NCBI RefSeq assembly: GCF_017873955.1
Contig: NZ_JAGGKS010000001.1
Coordinates: 186,001 to 250,000 of the forward strand
DNA length: 64,000 nt
Direction of reading: 5' to 3'
Source of the DNA: Sedimentibacter acidaminivorans
GTDB lineage: Bacteria > Bacillota > Clostridia > Tissierellales > Sedimentibacteraceae
In this document: piece after piece, positions 8,046 to 17,258 of the stretch
How the letters are laid out: each line of letters begins with the position of its first letter
How positions within the stretch are numbered: the first letter of the stretch is position 1
The notes under the pieces: generated by a model
Seen by the model: the letters and a program-made list of their open reading frames with translations, nothing else
Databases searched by the model: none
What the model was told of the DNA's origin: nothing
Position numbers and translations under genes: made by a program

Positions 8046-8738
8046 TTATCTTTCCTCCTCGCTTATGGCGATAATATTGTAATTTAACTCTAATTTTCTA
8101 TTTAACTTATTGTCTACCATTTCACATCTAAAATTGCTTCCATATTTAAATCCATCTACTACTGGAACTGTTCCAGAATATATTACACTGTTTTGTACAT
8201 TTCCAACTCTTTCATTCATCTCTTTTAAGATTGCTTCTACTGGAAGTATATCTGCTAATGAACCATTTTGATACATAATCTCTTTGCCACCAACTGTTTG
8301 ATATGATATAAGTTTTATTTCATCCCAGTGGTCTTTTACTTCTTCATATGGCCACATGTCGTATCCTATTGGTTTAGGGCATACTTGTTTTGATTTTGGA
8401 ACGCTAACGCTTTCTAACTCTCTGTCTGTATGGTCGCTACCTATGCCTATATAAGTATTACCTTCGGAAAGTATTATTATGTATTCTACTTCCCCGCATG
8501 TTTTATATCCAACAGCATGTATATCACTATCTTGTGTTAATATGATATTTGAGCATTGGAATATTGTTGGTATTTTCTTTGGTGCTGGTACACCTAATTG
8601 TTCTTCTAATTCCTTGATATGCTCCATTGTTTTTTCTATATTTCTTCCAGCATATCCAATTGCAAAGAGATTGTCATATTTTACTTCTACGACTTTGCTT
8701 CCATCAATTGTATTTAAATTAAACTTTATAGTACTCAA
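8046..8738 (-). CDS. DUF2848 family protein
   Basis: About 230 residues matching the DUF2848 family, which is related to the fumarylacetoacetate-hydrolase fold and of unproven function; recognisable blocks are YAGRN, VGYKTCGEVEYI, GIGSDHTDRELE and YEEVKDHWDEI. The TTG at 8738 is the likely start because AGGAGG lies six bases before it; the in-frame ATG at 8744 directly abuts AGGAGG and is too close, and a longer frame from 8792 would overlap the nitrilase gene. It sits between the amidohydrolase and the TRAP receptor, so it probably acts on the same imported compound. Confidence 0.75.
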   Translation of the reverse strand: MSTIKFNLNTIDGSKVVEVKYDNLFAIGYAGRNIEKTMEHIKELEEQLGVPAPKKIPTIFQCSNIILTQDSDIHAVGYKTCGEVEYIIILSEGNTYIGIGSDHTDRELESVSVPKSKQVCPKPIGYDMWPYEEVKDHWDEIKLISYQTVGGKEIMYQNGSLADILPVEAILKEMNERVGNVQNSVIYSGTVPVVDGFKYGSNFRCEMVDNKLNRKLELNYNIIAISEEER

Positions 8739-8748
8739 TGTCATCCTC

Positions 8749-9537
8749 CTAGTTGATCTTGTATAATTTAGGGTTTCTATCTCTATAAACATTTATGGTA
8801 TCTCTAATGTTTTTGATAATATTTAAATCTATTTCTCCATTAAGTATAACTTCACTATCGTTTCCTTCTGCTATTATTTCACCAAATGGGTCTATAATTG
8901 CAGAATGTCCTGCATATTTAGTTTCATTAGCTGTTCCACATGAATTGGTACATACTACAAACATTTGATTTTCAATAGCTCTAGCCATATTTAAAATTTG
9001 CCAATGTTTTAATCTTCTATCTGGCCATTGAGACACTACAAACAATACCTCAATTCCCTGTAATGATAATGTTCTCACAAGTTCAAGGAATCTAATATCA
9101 TAACAAATTATTATTCCACATTTTACACCATCAATTTCAAATGTAACAACGTTTTTTCCCCATTCAAAATATTTTTCCTCACCCATATTAGTAAATAAAT
9201 GAGTTTTATCATATTCTGCAATACATTCTCCAGATCTGTTAAATGTAAAGGAAGTGTTGTAAATCTTACCATCTTTTGAATTTGCAACAGAACCTGCTAC
9301 AATATTTACATTCAATTCCTTTGCTAATGATCCAAATACAGCTTTAACCTTTTCTCCATTTTTATCACTTAGTTTTTCTAAGTTTTCTTTTGGAAAAAAT
9401 CCTGTATTCCATGTCTCTGGCAATGTAATTACATCGGGCTTGTCCTTTGCTGCTTTTCTGATTAATTCTTCAGCGTGCTTGAAATTATATTCAGGCTCAG
9501 CAAGTAACATATCCATTTGAACTACGCTAACTTTCAT
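8749..9537 (-). CDS. Carbon-nitrogen hydrolase (nitrilase superfamily, omega-amidase-like)
   Basis: 262-residue cytoplasmic amidase/hydrolase. The catalytic triad of the superfamily is visible: Glu in LPETWNTGFF, Lys in EYDKTHLF, Cys in GIIICYDIRF. The overall layout is closest to Nit2/YafV-type omega-amidases and N-carbamoyl amidohydrolases; exact substrate unknown. The ATG at 9537 has GGAGG five bases upstream; a longer frame to 9603 would cross the promoter. It is the first gene of the TRAP operon, which suggests that the transported solute is an amide or carbamoyl acid. Confidence 0.88.
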   Translation of the reverse strand: MKVSVVQMDMLLAEPEYNFKHAEELIRKAAKDKPDVITLPETWNTGFFPKENLEKLSDKNGEKVKAVFGSLAKELNVNIVAGSVANSKDGKIYNTSFTFNRSGECIAEYDKTHLFTNMGEEKYFEWGKNVVTFEIDGVKCGIIICYDIRFLELVRTLSLQGIEVLFVVSQWPDRRLKHWQILNMARAIENQMFVVCTNSCGTANETKYAGHSAIIDPFGEIIAEGNDSEVILNGEIDLNIIKNIRDTINVYRDRNPKLYKIN

Positions 9538-9560
9538 ATTTGCCTCCATAAAATATTGAT

Positions 9561-9591
9561 TGGTATTCTGTATTTGGTATATGGTATACCA
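9561..9591 (-). promoter_or_regulatory. GntR/FCD-type operator
   Basis: A perfect palindrome TGGTATACCA (9582-9591) with two additional TGGTAT half-sites (9561-9566, 9574-9579) sits just downstream of the operon promoter, where a bound repressor would block transcription. TGGTATACCA-like dyads are typical for FCD-domain GntR regulators, and such a regulator is encoded next door. Confidence 0.75.
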
Positions 9592-9606
9592 AATACAATA
9601 CAATTA

Positions 9607-9635
9607 TTTATAGCACATTTATATCAATTTGTCAA
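9607..9635 (-). promoter_or_regulatory. sigma-A promoter of the nitrilase-TRAP operon
   Basis: -35 TTGACA (9630-9635), 17-base spacer, -10 TATAAA (9607-9612), followed by the operator palindrome around the expected transcription start. Confidence 0.85.
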
Positions 9636-9646
9636 GGAATTTGTAA

Positions 9647-10318
9647 TTAATGTTTTCCCACTATATTATTTTTTTTAGAATTATGATTATATATGTTGGC
9701 ACTTGTCTGTTTCATATGGTATTCCATATCTTGTTTTGCAGAATTAATATCTTTTTTAATCATTGAATTTAATACATTTCTATGTTCTTGTAATGTACTC
9801 TTGTTTCTTTCTGGCTCTCTTAAAGCTTTTATTCCAAAAAATCTAATTATATCGTTGATGTTTCCTAATAAACTAATCAATATTTCATTTTTGCTCAATT
9901 CATAAATTTTTTCATGAAATTGTCTATCAAGAATCATGAAATCTGTAGGATTATAATCTATAATTGACTTTTCTTGTTTATCTAAAATACTATTCAAATA
10001 TTTTAAATCTGCTTCAGCAGCATTGTTAGTGGCATCTTCTACCGCTAGAATTTCAAGAGATTTTCTAACTTTTAATACTTTTTCTACATATTCCATATCA
10101 AAGGTTCTAACAACTGCTCCTTTGTATGTTTCTATCAAAACCCATCCATCACGGTTCAAAAGTTGTAGTGCCTCTCTTATAGGTGTCCTACTTATCCCTA
10201 ACTCCTCTGATAGTTTTCTTTCATTTAATATTTCTCCCTGGTGAATTACACCAGTGATTATATCTTCTTTTATTTTTTCATATACTTTAAATTTATATGA
10301 CTGCTGTTTTTCTATCAA
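9647..10318 (-). CDS. GntR family transcriptional regulator with FCD domain
   Basis: 223 residues: an N-terminal winged helix (recognition helix in ELGISRTPIREALQLL, residues ~35-60) and an all-helical FCD ligand-binding domain carrying the His/Asp residues that usually coordinate a metal and a small carboxylate. It lies immediately upstream of, and in line with, the nitrilase-TRAP operon, whose promoter carries a matching operator, so it is very likely its repressor. The start is a TTG at 10318 with AAGGGTG upstream. Confidence 0.9.
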   Translation of the reverse strand: MIEKQQSYKFKVYEKIKEDIITGVIHQGEILNERKLSEELGISRTPIREALQLLNRDGWVLIETYKGAVVRTFDMEYVEKVLKVRKSLEILAVEDATNNAAEADLKYLNSILDKQEKSIIDYNPTDFMILDRQFHEKIYELSKNEILISLLGNINDIIRFFGIKALREPERNKSTLQEHRNVLNSMIKKDINSAKQDMEYHMKQTSANIYNHNSKKNNIVGKH

Positions 10319-10353
10319 TCCATATCACCCTTTTCAATTTAATTGCATTTAAT

Positions 10354-10382
10354 ATACTAGTATTACATGAACTAAATGTCAA
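10354..10382 (-). promoter_or_regulatory. sigma-A promoter for the GntR gene
   Basis: -35 TTGACA (10377-10382), 17-base spacer, -10 TAGTAT (10354-10359); the -10 lies inside a short ATACTAGTAT palindrome that could be a binding site. Confidence 0.7.
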
Positions 10383-10543
10383 TATGTATTTTTAAAAAGT
10401 TAAAATGTCTAATAACAAGAAAATTAACTCCTTATATACTGGATTATAGCATATATTTTGTAATTTTGTCTAGTTTATCTAAATATGTAATTTTTTAATT
10501 CAAAGATTGTTTCTTTAGTCTGCTATCACAAAATCTTTAAATA

Positions 10544-10578
10544 TAAAAACTTTATGCCATAATAGACATAAAGCTTTT
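10544..10578 (-). terminator. Terminator after the large SLH gene
   Basis: On the minus strand GCTTTATG / CATAAAG pairs around a 10-base loop and is followed by UUUUUAUAUUU, about 20 bases beyond the SLH gene stop. Confidence 0.7.
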
Positions 10579-10596
10579 AGTTAATAATTATTTATT

Positions 10597-13500
10597 TTAA
10601 ATCAAACCTGCTTTTTTCAATAACCTTCTTACAACCGTAGCAGTTTCAGCCCTTGTAATATTTTCTTTTGCTGAAAGCTTGCTGTTATTGCCTGTAATTA
10701 TGTCATTATCTATACAGAATGCTGCCGAATCCTTCGCCCAGCTAGATAGTTCACAACTATCTGTATAGTTTCCTAACAGATTTTCTATTTTCTCTGAATC
10801 TAACGTCATATTTATCTTCTTAGTAACTTCCATAGCACGTGCAATCATAACCATTGCTTCTTCTCTTGTCATTTTATTGTTAGGATTAAAGTTTTTGTCA
10901 CCCGTACCTGTAACAATTCCATATTCATAAGCAATACTAACTGAGTTATAGTACCAGTCTATTTTATTAACATCTTGGAATACTATTTCATTTGTTTCAG
11001 AGCTCATGAGACCTAGTCCTCTTACTAATATTGTTGCAAATTCAGCTCTTGTAATATCGCTATTAGGATTGAATATCTCTCCATTAACTCCACTAACAAC
11101 CAATCTTGAACCCATATCATTTACATCCTCTTCCGCCCAATGACCATCCATATCTAAAAATTTTGTTGGACTGTAAATTAATGTATAAATACTATTTGTT
11201 AAACTGTTAATTTTTGCACAATATTTGCCATTAATTTCAATGATTGATGTTGGTACATGAGTGAATGTTCCATCATGATTTAGCACAACGCCTGTAGTAA
11301 TCTTTGATGGATCAATACCATCTGGTATTGCTATTGTTCTTTCAACATACCCTTTGAATTTAGATACTTCTATTGTTTTATCACCACTAACACATGTTAT
11401 TTCAAATTGAACTGGTTTTACTACAATTTGATAATGGTTTTTATTTGCCGTATCCTCAACAATATTTACTTTATCTTGAGTTGGATTCGATATACTAACA
11501 TTAACTTTGATATCCTTTAAATCGATTTTTGCCAACATGAGCTTTGATACACTGTCAATATCAATTTGCGATGCAGGAAGCGAATATGAAACATTATCTG
11601 TTTTCACTTCAAGTATTGCATCCGATGCTTCCATATCCTTTATAGTTTGCCCGTTAAGTTGGCCAATGATGATATCTGATTTAGAACTTGCTGGAATGGT
11701 AACTATAGCTCCCGTACCTTCTTCTTCCAACTTATTTTTAATTATATTGTTATCGACTATAAATGTAGTGATTGTTCTTCCACTTTTATCTTTATATATC
11801 TCACTAATTCCTGCGTTAATTGCAACGCCGTTCACAAGCACATTGGTATTTTTTGGTTTTGTAGTTGACTTCGATGATGAAGCAGATGCTCTTGTTACAT
11901 TTATTGTAATTGTTTTAGTTGCAATTCCATCTTCTGAAGTAACTTCCACTAAAATGGTATTTGTACCAACATTTAAGTTTATTGCTTCAGATGATTGTCC
12001 GCTAATTACCAGAATATTATTAACTTTAATTGCTGATGAACTGACTATTGCCGTTGGCGTTATTGTAACACTTGTTGTACTTTGTGATACATTGGCTGTA
12101 TAGTTAATAATTGCAGCATTAAATTCTGGAGACAAAGTTCCACTACTTATGGAAACTCCAGACAAGTCGGCATCATTAGATATTGAATCCGCTCTTTTTA
12201 CATTTATCGTAGTCGTTTTTGATGTAATACCATCTTCTGCAGTAACCTCCACAACAATTGTATTTGTACCAACGCTTATGTTTATTGCTCCAGAGGATTG
12301 TCCGTTAACTACTGGAACATTATTAACTTTAATTGCTGACGAGCTAACTACCGTAATCGGTGTTACTGTAATACTTGTAACATCATTTGAAACATTGACT
12401 GTATAGTTAATATTTGTAGAATTAAATTCTGGTGATAAAGTTCCACTGCTTAGGGAAAGACCAGAAAGATTAGCATTATTGTCTAAACTAGGTACAGTAT
12501 TTTCTATTATAAATGTTAAATTATCAATCCCAGTGTAATCATTTCCCGCAATATCTTTTCCAGTTACTGTTACATATGCATTACCGTCCACATCAGGTAC
12601 AATCCATGAATAAGTCCAATTAGTTTTATCTCCACTATCAGTCATGCCAATGTTTGTTACGTCACCATTTGAAATATTTATTGTAGGAACGTCCGACATA
12701 ACCTCATTAAAAGCAGCTGATAATGTTACAATATCTCCTGCTTTAACTATATTATCCTCTTCATTGTCAGAAAGAATAACTGTGGGATCTAATGAGTCTA
12801 CTTTTATAGATAACCCTGTAGATTCGGAACTAATATTACCAGCTGCATCGGCAGCAGTAGCTGTAATATTATGAGTTCCATTTGTTAATGTTGATGTAGC
12901 TAAACTCCAGTTACCGCTTCCGTCCGCTGAGACCGTACCAACAAGTCCGTCTAATGATGAGCTTAATTTCACCGTGCTTCCCGCTTCGGCAGTTCCTATG
13001 ATTGTTGGTGTAGTATCATATGTAATATTGTCTGTGTCGGAAATACCAGTATCACTCGATGCAGATAAATCTGGTCTTGAAGGTGCACTAGGTGATTGGT
13101 TATCTATGGTAGAATTAGAAGAGTCAGCTGCAGTAGTACTATTTCCAGCATTGTCAGTTACAGTTACTGAAACATTTTTGTTTGTACCCTCCATAGATCC
13201 CGAAACTATTGTATATGTCGCTGTCCATGTATCTGAACTGTTAGAAGCTGAAACGGCAGCTCCTCCTCCAAATGCTGAAAAGTCAACTATAACATTACTT
13301 ATATCGCTATTATTGTCACCTGCTCCTGTATCGTCCCAAGTAGCTGTAACAGTATCTCCTATTATGTATGCGCCTCCAGTTCCCGATGCACCACTTATTG
13401 AAATGTTTCCATCTGTTACTGTTGGTGCTACGCTATCCACAGTAGCATTGGTAGTATCTGAAGTTGTCATGGAATTTCCAGCATTATCGGTTACTGTTAC

Positions 13501-15411
13501 AATAACATTTAGATTAGTTGCATCCACAGCTCCACTAGTAATTGTATATGTCGCTGTCCATGCATCTGAACTATTAGAAGCTGAAACGGCAGCTCCTCCT
13601 CCAAATGCTGAAAAATCAACTGTAACAGAACTTATATCACTATTATTGTCACCTGCTCCTGTATCGTCCCAAGTAGCAGTAACAGTATCTCCTATTATGT
13701 ATGCGCCTCCTGTTCCTGATGCACCACTTATTGAAATGTTTCCATCTGTTACTGTTGGTGCTACGCTATCCACAGTAGCATTGGTAGTATCTGAAGTTGT
13801 CATGGAATTTCCAGCATTATCGGTTGCTGTTACAATAACATTTAGATTAGTTGCATCCACAGCTCCACTAGTAATAGTATATGTCGCTGTCCATGTATCT
13901 GAACTGTTAGAAGCTGAAACGGCAGCTCCTCCTCCAAATGCTGAAAAATCAACTGTAACAGAACTTATATCACTATTATTGTCACCTGCTCCTGTATCGT
14001 CCCAAGTAGCTGTAACAGTATCTCCTATTTTATATGCGCCACCCGTCCCTGTTGCACCACTTATTGAAATGTTTCCATCTGTTACTATTGGTGCTACGCT
14101 ATCAACAGTAGCATTAGTTGTATCCGAAGTTGTCCTAGTATTTCCAGCATTGTCGGTTGCTGTTACTGAAACATTTTTGTTTGTACCATCCATAGATCCC
14201 GAAACTATTGTATATGTCGCTGTCCATGTATCTGAACTGTTAGAAGCCGAAACGGCAGTTCCTCCTCCGAATGCTGAAAAGTCAACTGTAACATTACTTA
14301 TATCGCTATTATTGTCACCTGCTCCTGTATCGTCCCAAGTAGCAGTAACAGTATCTCCTATTATATATACACCACCTGTCCCTGTTGCACCACTTATCGA
14401 AATATTTCCATCTGTTACCGTTGGTGCTATGCTATCCACAGTGGCATTTGTTGTATCTGAAGTTGTCCTAGCATTTCCAGAATCATTGGTGGCTGTTACA
14501 ATAACATTTAGATTAGTTGCATCCACAGCTCCACTAGTAATAGTATATGTTGCTGTCCATGTATCTGAACTATTAGAAGCTGAAACGGCAGCTCCTCCTC
14601 CAAATGCTGAAAAATCAACTGTAACAGAACTTATATCACTATTATTGTCACCTGCTCCTGTATCGTCCCAAGTAGCTGTAACAGTATCTCCTATTATGTA
14701 TGCGCCACCAGTTCCTGATGCACCACTTATTGAAATATTTCCATCTGTTACTGTTGGTGCTGCCACATATGTCAATTTTAAATCAATTCCATCATACTGA
14801 ATACAATCTGAACTAACCTCTGCTGTATTAGCTATTGTTGCTTCCAATTTAACTTTGATCTTTCTCGTTTGAGCATTGATTGATGTACAATCAATTGATA
14901 ATTTTTGCCAGCTATCATCTTCATCTGATTTATTACCAACAGTTTCATATGTTTCTCCTGACAACAAATTACCACTTTCATCTAAAAATTCTAACACTAT
15001 CTTATTTGTTGAGGCCGACATATATTTACTTGAATATCCAGATAGATTAACGTTAACCTCTCCGTTAGCTATATCCGATGCTAGGTTACTTACATCTATA
15101 ATTTGATAAGCTATTGCTGACGATGCAGCACCTGGATAAAAGTCCATCACATAATGTTGAATATCGGTTTCATCAGGACTAAGGTCTGTGAACAAATTTT
15201 CCGAAGTATCAAATACCAGTATCCCGTTAGGGTCTTCAAGTATCCAATTATCAGATTGATTTGCAAAACTTCCATTTAATACAAGATTTGTATTGTACAC
15301 AGCATCTGCATATACTACTTGTAATCCAACCCCCGTCCCTGGAATTATACCGCCAAACATTGCGTTAATCAGTAAAAGTGTTATTGTTATTTTTATTACT
15401 TTTTTCTTCAT
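10597..15411 (-). CDS. Large S-layer-homology surface protein with repeated Ig-like domains
   Basis: A 1604-residue exported protein. In order: signal peptide (MKKKVIK, cut near VVYA-DAV); a ~180-residue beta-rich domain; five near-identical 111-residue Ig-like repeats (residues ~216-772, each with VTDGNISISG and ATWDDTGAGDNNSDIS); one BapA-type Ig domain ending AADAAGN; a further Ig-like domain; two cadherin-like beta-sandwich repeats (SGVSISSGTLSPEF type); a linker domain; and three C-terminal SLH domains that anchor it to secondary cell-wall polymer. The ATG at 15411 has AAGGAGG upstream; a longer frame to 15444 has none. It probably acts as an adhesin or S-layer component. A long frame on the opposite strand is only a by-product of the repeats. 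Confidence 0.93.
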   Translation of the reverse strand: MKKKVIKITITLLLINAMFGGIIPGTGVGLQVVYADAVYNTNLVLNGSFANQSDNWILEDPNGILVFDTSENLFTDLSPDETDIQHYVMDFYPGAASSAIAYQIIDVSNLASDIANGEVNVNLSGYSSKYMSASTNKIVLEFLDESGNLLSGETYETVGNKSDEDDSWQKLSIDCTSINAQTRKIKVKLEATIANTAEVSSDCIQYDGIDLKLTYVAAPTVTDGNISISGASGTGGAYIIGDTVTATWDDTGAGDNNSDISSVTVDFSAFGGGAAVSASNSSDTWTATYTITSGAVDATNLNVIVTATNDSGNARTTSDTTNATVDSIAPTVTDGNISISGATGTGGVYIIGDTVTATWDDTGAGDNNSDISNVTVDFSAFGGGTAVSASNSSDTWTATYTIVSGSMDGTNKNVSVTATDNAGNTRTTSDTTNATVDSVAPIVTDGNISISGATGTGGAYKIGDTVTATWDDTGAGDNNSDISSVTVDFSAFGGGAAVSASNSSDTWTATYTITSGAVDATNLNVIVTATDNAGNSMTTSDTTNATVDSVAPTVTDGNISISGASGTGGAYIIGDTVTATWDDTGAGDNNSDISSVTVDFSAFGGGAAVSASNSSDAWTATYTITSGAVDATNLNVIVTVTDNAGNSMTTSDTTNATVDSVAPTVTDGNISISGASGTGGAYIIGDTVTATWDDTGAGDNNSDISNVIVDFSAFGGGAAVSASNSSDTWTATYTIVSGSMEGTNKNVSVTVTDNAGNSTTAADSSNSTIDNQSPSAPSRPDLSASSDTGISDTDNITYDTTPTIIGTAEAGSTVKLSSSLDGLVGTVSADGSGNWSLATSTLTNGTHNITATAADAAGNISSESTGLSIKVDSLDPTVILSDNEEDNIVKAGDIVTLSAAFNEVMSDVPTINISNGDVTNIGMTDSGDKTNWTYSWIVPDVDGNAYVTVTGKDIAGNDYTGIDNLTFIIENTVPSLDNNANLSGLSLSSGTLSPEFNSTNINYTVNVSNDVTSITVTPITVVSSSAIKVNNVPVVNGQSSGAINISVGTNTIVVEVTAEDGITSKTTTINVKRADSISNDADLSGVSISSGTLSPEFNAAIINYTANVSQSTTSVTITPTAIVSSSAIKVNNILVISGQSSEAINLNVGTNTILVEVTSEDGIATKTITINVTRASASSSKSTTKPKNTNVLVNGVAINAGISEIYKDKSGRTITTFIVDNNIIKNKLEEEGTGAIVTIPASSKSDIIIGQLNGQTIKDMEASDAILEVKTDNVSYSLPASQIDIDSVSKLMLAKIDLKDIKVNVSISNPTQDKVNIVEDTANKNHYQIVVKPVQFEITCVSGDKTIEVSKFKGYVERTIAIPDGIDPSKITTGVVLNHDGTFTHVPTSIIEINGKYCAKINSLTNSIYTLIYSPTKFLDMDGHWAEEDVNDMGSRLVVSGVNGEIFNPNSDITRAEFATILVRGLGLMSSETNEIVFQDVNKIDWYYNSVSIAYEYGIVTGTGDKNFNPNNKMTREEAMVMIARAMEVTKKINMTLDSEKIENLLGNYTDSCELSSWAKDSAAFCIDNDIITGNNSKLSAKENITRAETATVVRRLLKKAGLI
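13095..14763 (-). repeat. Five tandem 333-bp repeats inside the SLH gene
   Basis: The unit is 333 bp (111 codons): the phrase encoding VTDGNISIS recurs with 333-base spacing near 14741, 14408, 14075, 13742 and 13409. Copies are almost identical at DNA level, with changes clustered in the codons for DATN versus DGTN and NDSGN versus DNAGN. Such arrays expand and contract by recombination. Confidence 0.95.
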
Positions 15412-15544
15412 TCTAAATCCTCCTTGTATATTTAATATTGTCAAACCACATGTAAATTATTTGTTTTAGATACAATTAAATACTATTCACTTAAGTTTAT
15501 TTAGCATTGTATTTCAATATAGAATTAAACATAAGTCAATAGTA

Positions 15545-16903
15545 TTATCTTATTAAATTATTCATCCAGTTTCTTTTTTTATATATTATATAACCATATA
15601 TACATATAATTAAATTACTAAAACTCATAGAAAACCATATTGCCTCTGAACCAAATGAAGTAAAGTATTTAAAGAATAATATCATGGGCAATCTTACAAA
15701 CCATAATCTTGAGATCTCCATTGCCATAGCATATTTAGTTTGTCCTGACCCTTGAAACAATCCCTGAAAACTGCTAAATATGCCCATTAGAGGCATTGAA
15801 AATGATATATACACAAGATAAGTAATACCCTGATTTATAACATCTATAGAATCTTTTGATTGCATGAAAAAATTGATAATGCGTACTCTTTGCCATATTA
15901 GAAACACACATCCAATAATTCCAATGGCTGAAGTCAATAAAATCGATTTTTTAAAGCTGTCTGTAGCACGTTTATAATTTCTAGCACCAAAATTTTGTCC
16001 AACTATAGATATAATTGCTGTACTTATCCCCAATGCAGGCTGACTAATTAATGCTGTAATCCTATTAACCATTCCGTAAGCTGCCATAGTTGAAGTTCCA
16101 TAAGAAACTATAAATGTATTCAAAAAAATAAACCCTATTGCTGAACCTGACTGGCCAATAGCTGAAGGGATTGCGATTTTTAGACTTTTTTCTATAATTT
16201 GCTTATTAAATTTAAATTTTTTGAAATTTGGTTGTATTATTGATTTTCCTTTTAGTAAATAAATTCCACAAGCCAATGCTAATAACACTTTCGCTATGAT
16301 TGTTGCAATAGCAGCTCCACTTACACCCATATTAAAATTAAATATTAAAATAGGATCTAATATAGCATTTATAACAGCACTTATCCCGCTTAATACTGTC
16401 GGAACCACAGAATTTCCTTGGGAATTCATAATTGCATTAAATATGAAAAAATAAAACATAAATGGCAAATCTAAAAAAGTAAGTCTAAGATATAATGTAC
16501 CATAGTAAAGCATTTTACCTTCAACACCCATAATTTTAACTATTATTCTACTAAATACAACTCCAAATAACATTAATATAGTACCGGTTGCTATACATAA
16601 CATAATTAGTTGACTTGCATATTTATTTGCATCATCCTTTTCATCCGCACCTAACAGCTGAGATAAAATTGCAGTTCCTGCAATCGAAATACCCATACCA
16701 ATTGAAATAAATAAAAAATTTACTGGCCATACAAAAGTTGTTGCAGCAAATTCCAAAGAACCAATTTTGCTTATCCAGAATCCATCAACCAAGTTATATA
16801 GTGTTTGAATTAGATTATTGAATATAATTGGAAATGATATTAATAAAATAGCTTTGTATATATTTCCATTCAAAATTGTATCTTGATTGTTTTTGAAATT
16901 CAT
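15545..16903 (-). CDS. MATE family multidrug efflux transporter (MepA-like)
   Basis: 452-residue, 12-helix cation-coupled exporter. Family blocks are visible in both halves: ISFPIIFNNLIQTLYNLVDGFW at the N terminus and the repeat-like GQSGSAIGFIFLNTFIVSYG in the second half. The ATG has GGGGAG six bases upstream. It is monocistronic, behind a promoter at 17030-17059 and a ~120-base structured leader that may be a guanidine-IV (mepA-motif) riboswitch; if so, the exporter belongs to the toxic-cation/guanidine-response group. Confidence 0.93.
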   Translation of the reverse strand: MNFKNNQDTILNGNIYKAILLISFPIIFNNLIQTLYNLVDGFWISKIGSLEFAATTFVWPVNFLFISIGMGISIAGTAILSQLLGADEKDDANKYASQLIMLCIATGTILMLFGVVFSRIIVKIMGVEGKMLYYGTLYLRLTFLDLPFMFYFFIFNAIMNSQGNSVVPTVLSGISAVINAILDPILIFNFNMGVSGAAIATIIAKVLLALACGIYLLKGKSIIQPNFKKFKFNKQIIEKSLKIAIPSAIGQSGSAIGFIFLNTFIVSYGTSTMAAYGMVNRITALISQPALGISTAIISIVGQNFGARNYKRATDSFKKSILLTSAIGIIGCVFLIWQRVRIINFFMQSKDSIDVINQGITYLVYISFSMPLMGIFSSFQGLFQGSGQTKYAMAMEISRLWFVRLPMILFFKYFTSFGSEAIWFSMSFSNLIICIYGYIIYKKRNWMNNLIR

Positions 16904-16939
16904 ACAGACTCCCCTTATGCAAATTTGTTTTTTTCATTA

Positions 16940-17022
16940 AATTAATACCATCTAAAAATGTATCAGTGGAGCTAATGCAACTACAGAAGATATTTTGAAG
17001 GTGCTTTGCTCTTCTGACCAAT
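16940..17022 (-). ncRNA. Structured leader of the MATE gene, candidate guanidine-IV (mepA motif) riboswitch
   Basis: The minus-strand leader has two possible stems: an outer GTCAG/CTGAT pairing and an inner AGAAGA (17010-17015) / TCTTCT hairpin. GAGCAA in the first loop is complementary to TTGC and GCTC further down, so a loop-loop (pseudoknot) contact is possible. The known mepA motif lies precisely in front of MepA-type MATE genes in Clostridia and uses a two-hairpin loop-loop fold. I identify it from context and fold, not from a covariance search. Confidence 0.45.
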
Positions 17023-17029
17023 TAAAATC

Positions 17030-17059
17030 ATGCTACATTATATAACCAATATTTGTCAA
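17030..17059 (-). promoter_or_regulatory. sigma-A promoter for the MATE gene
   Basis: -35 TTGACA (17054-17059), 18-base spacer, -10 TAGCAT (17030-17035); the start site would lie directly before the structured leader. Confidence 0.7.
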
Positions 17060-17190
17060 GGTTTTTTTACATAATATAGGAACTTTATATCTTCTCATTT
17101 TATTAGATTATTTTAATAATAAAATCATAAAATCACACTTTCATTTGATATATAAATTAAATTCAAATATATCGGATATTTAAAGATAAG

Positions 17191-17232
17191 AAAAAGACCT
17201 ATTTCTATTGTACTATAGATAATAGATCTTTT
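17191..17232 (-). terminator. Terminator after the M20 hydrolase gene
   Basis: A 12-bp stem with one mismatch (arms near 17193-17204 and 17221-17232) followed on the minus strand by UUUUUCUU, about 25 bases beyond the stop. The interval 17060-17190 shows nothing else. Confidence 0.7.
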
Positions 17233-17258
17233 AAATACGACATTTATTTTAAATTATA

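Noticed and set aside
13095-14763. CRISPR or satellite array
   Set aside because: The unit is 333 bp, coding and without spacers.
12974-14800. 608-codon open frame on the plus strand across the SLH repeats
   Set aside because: It is the antisense reading of the 333-bp repeats; it repeats with the same period, has no ribosome site and encodes low-complexity hydrophobic sequence.
16815-17021. 68-codon frame overlapping the MATE start
   Set aside because: It lies in the structured leader, lacks a ribosome site and continues out of frame into the MATE gene.
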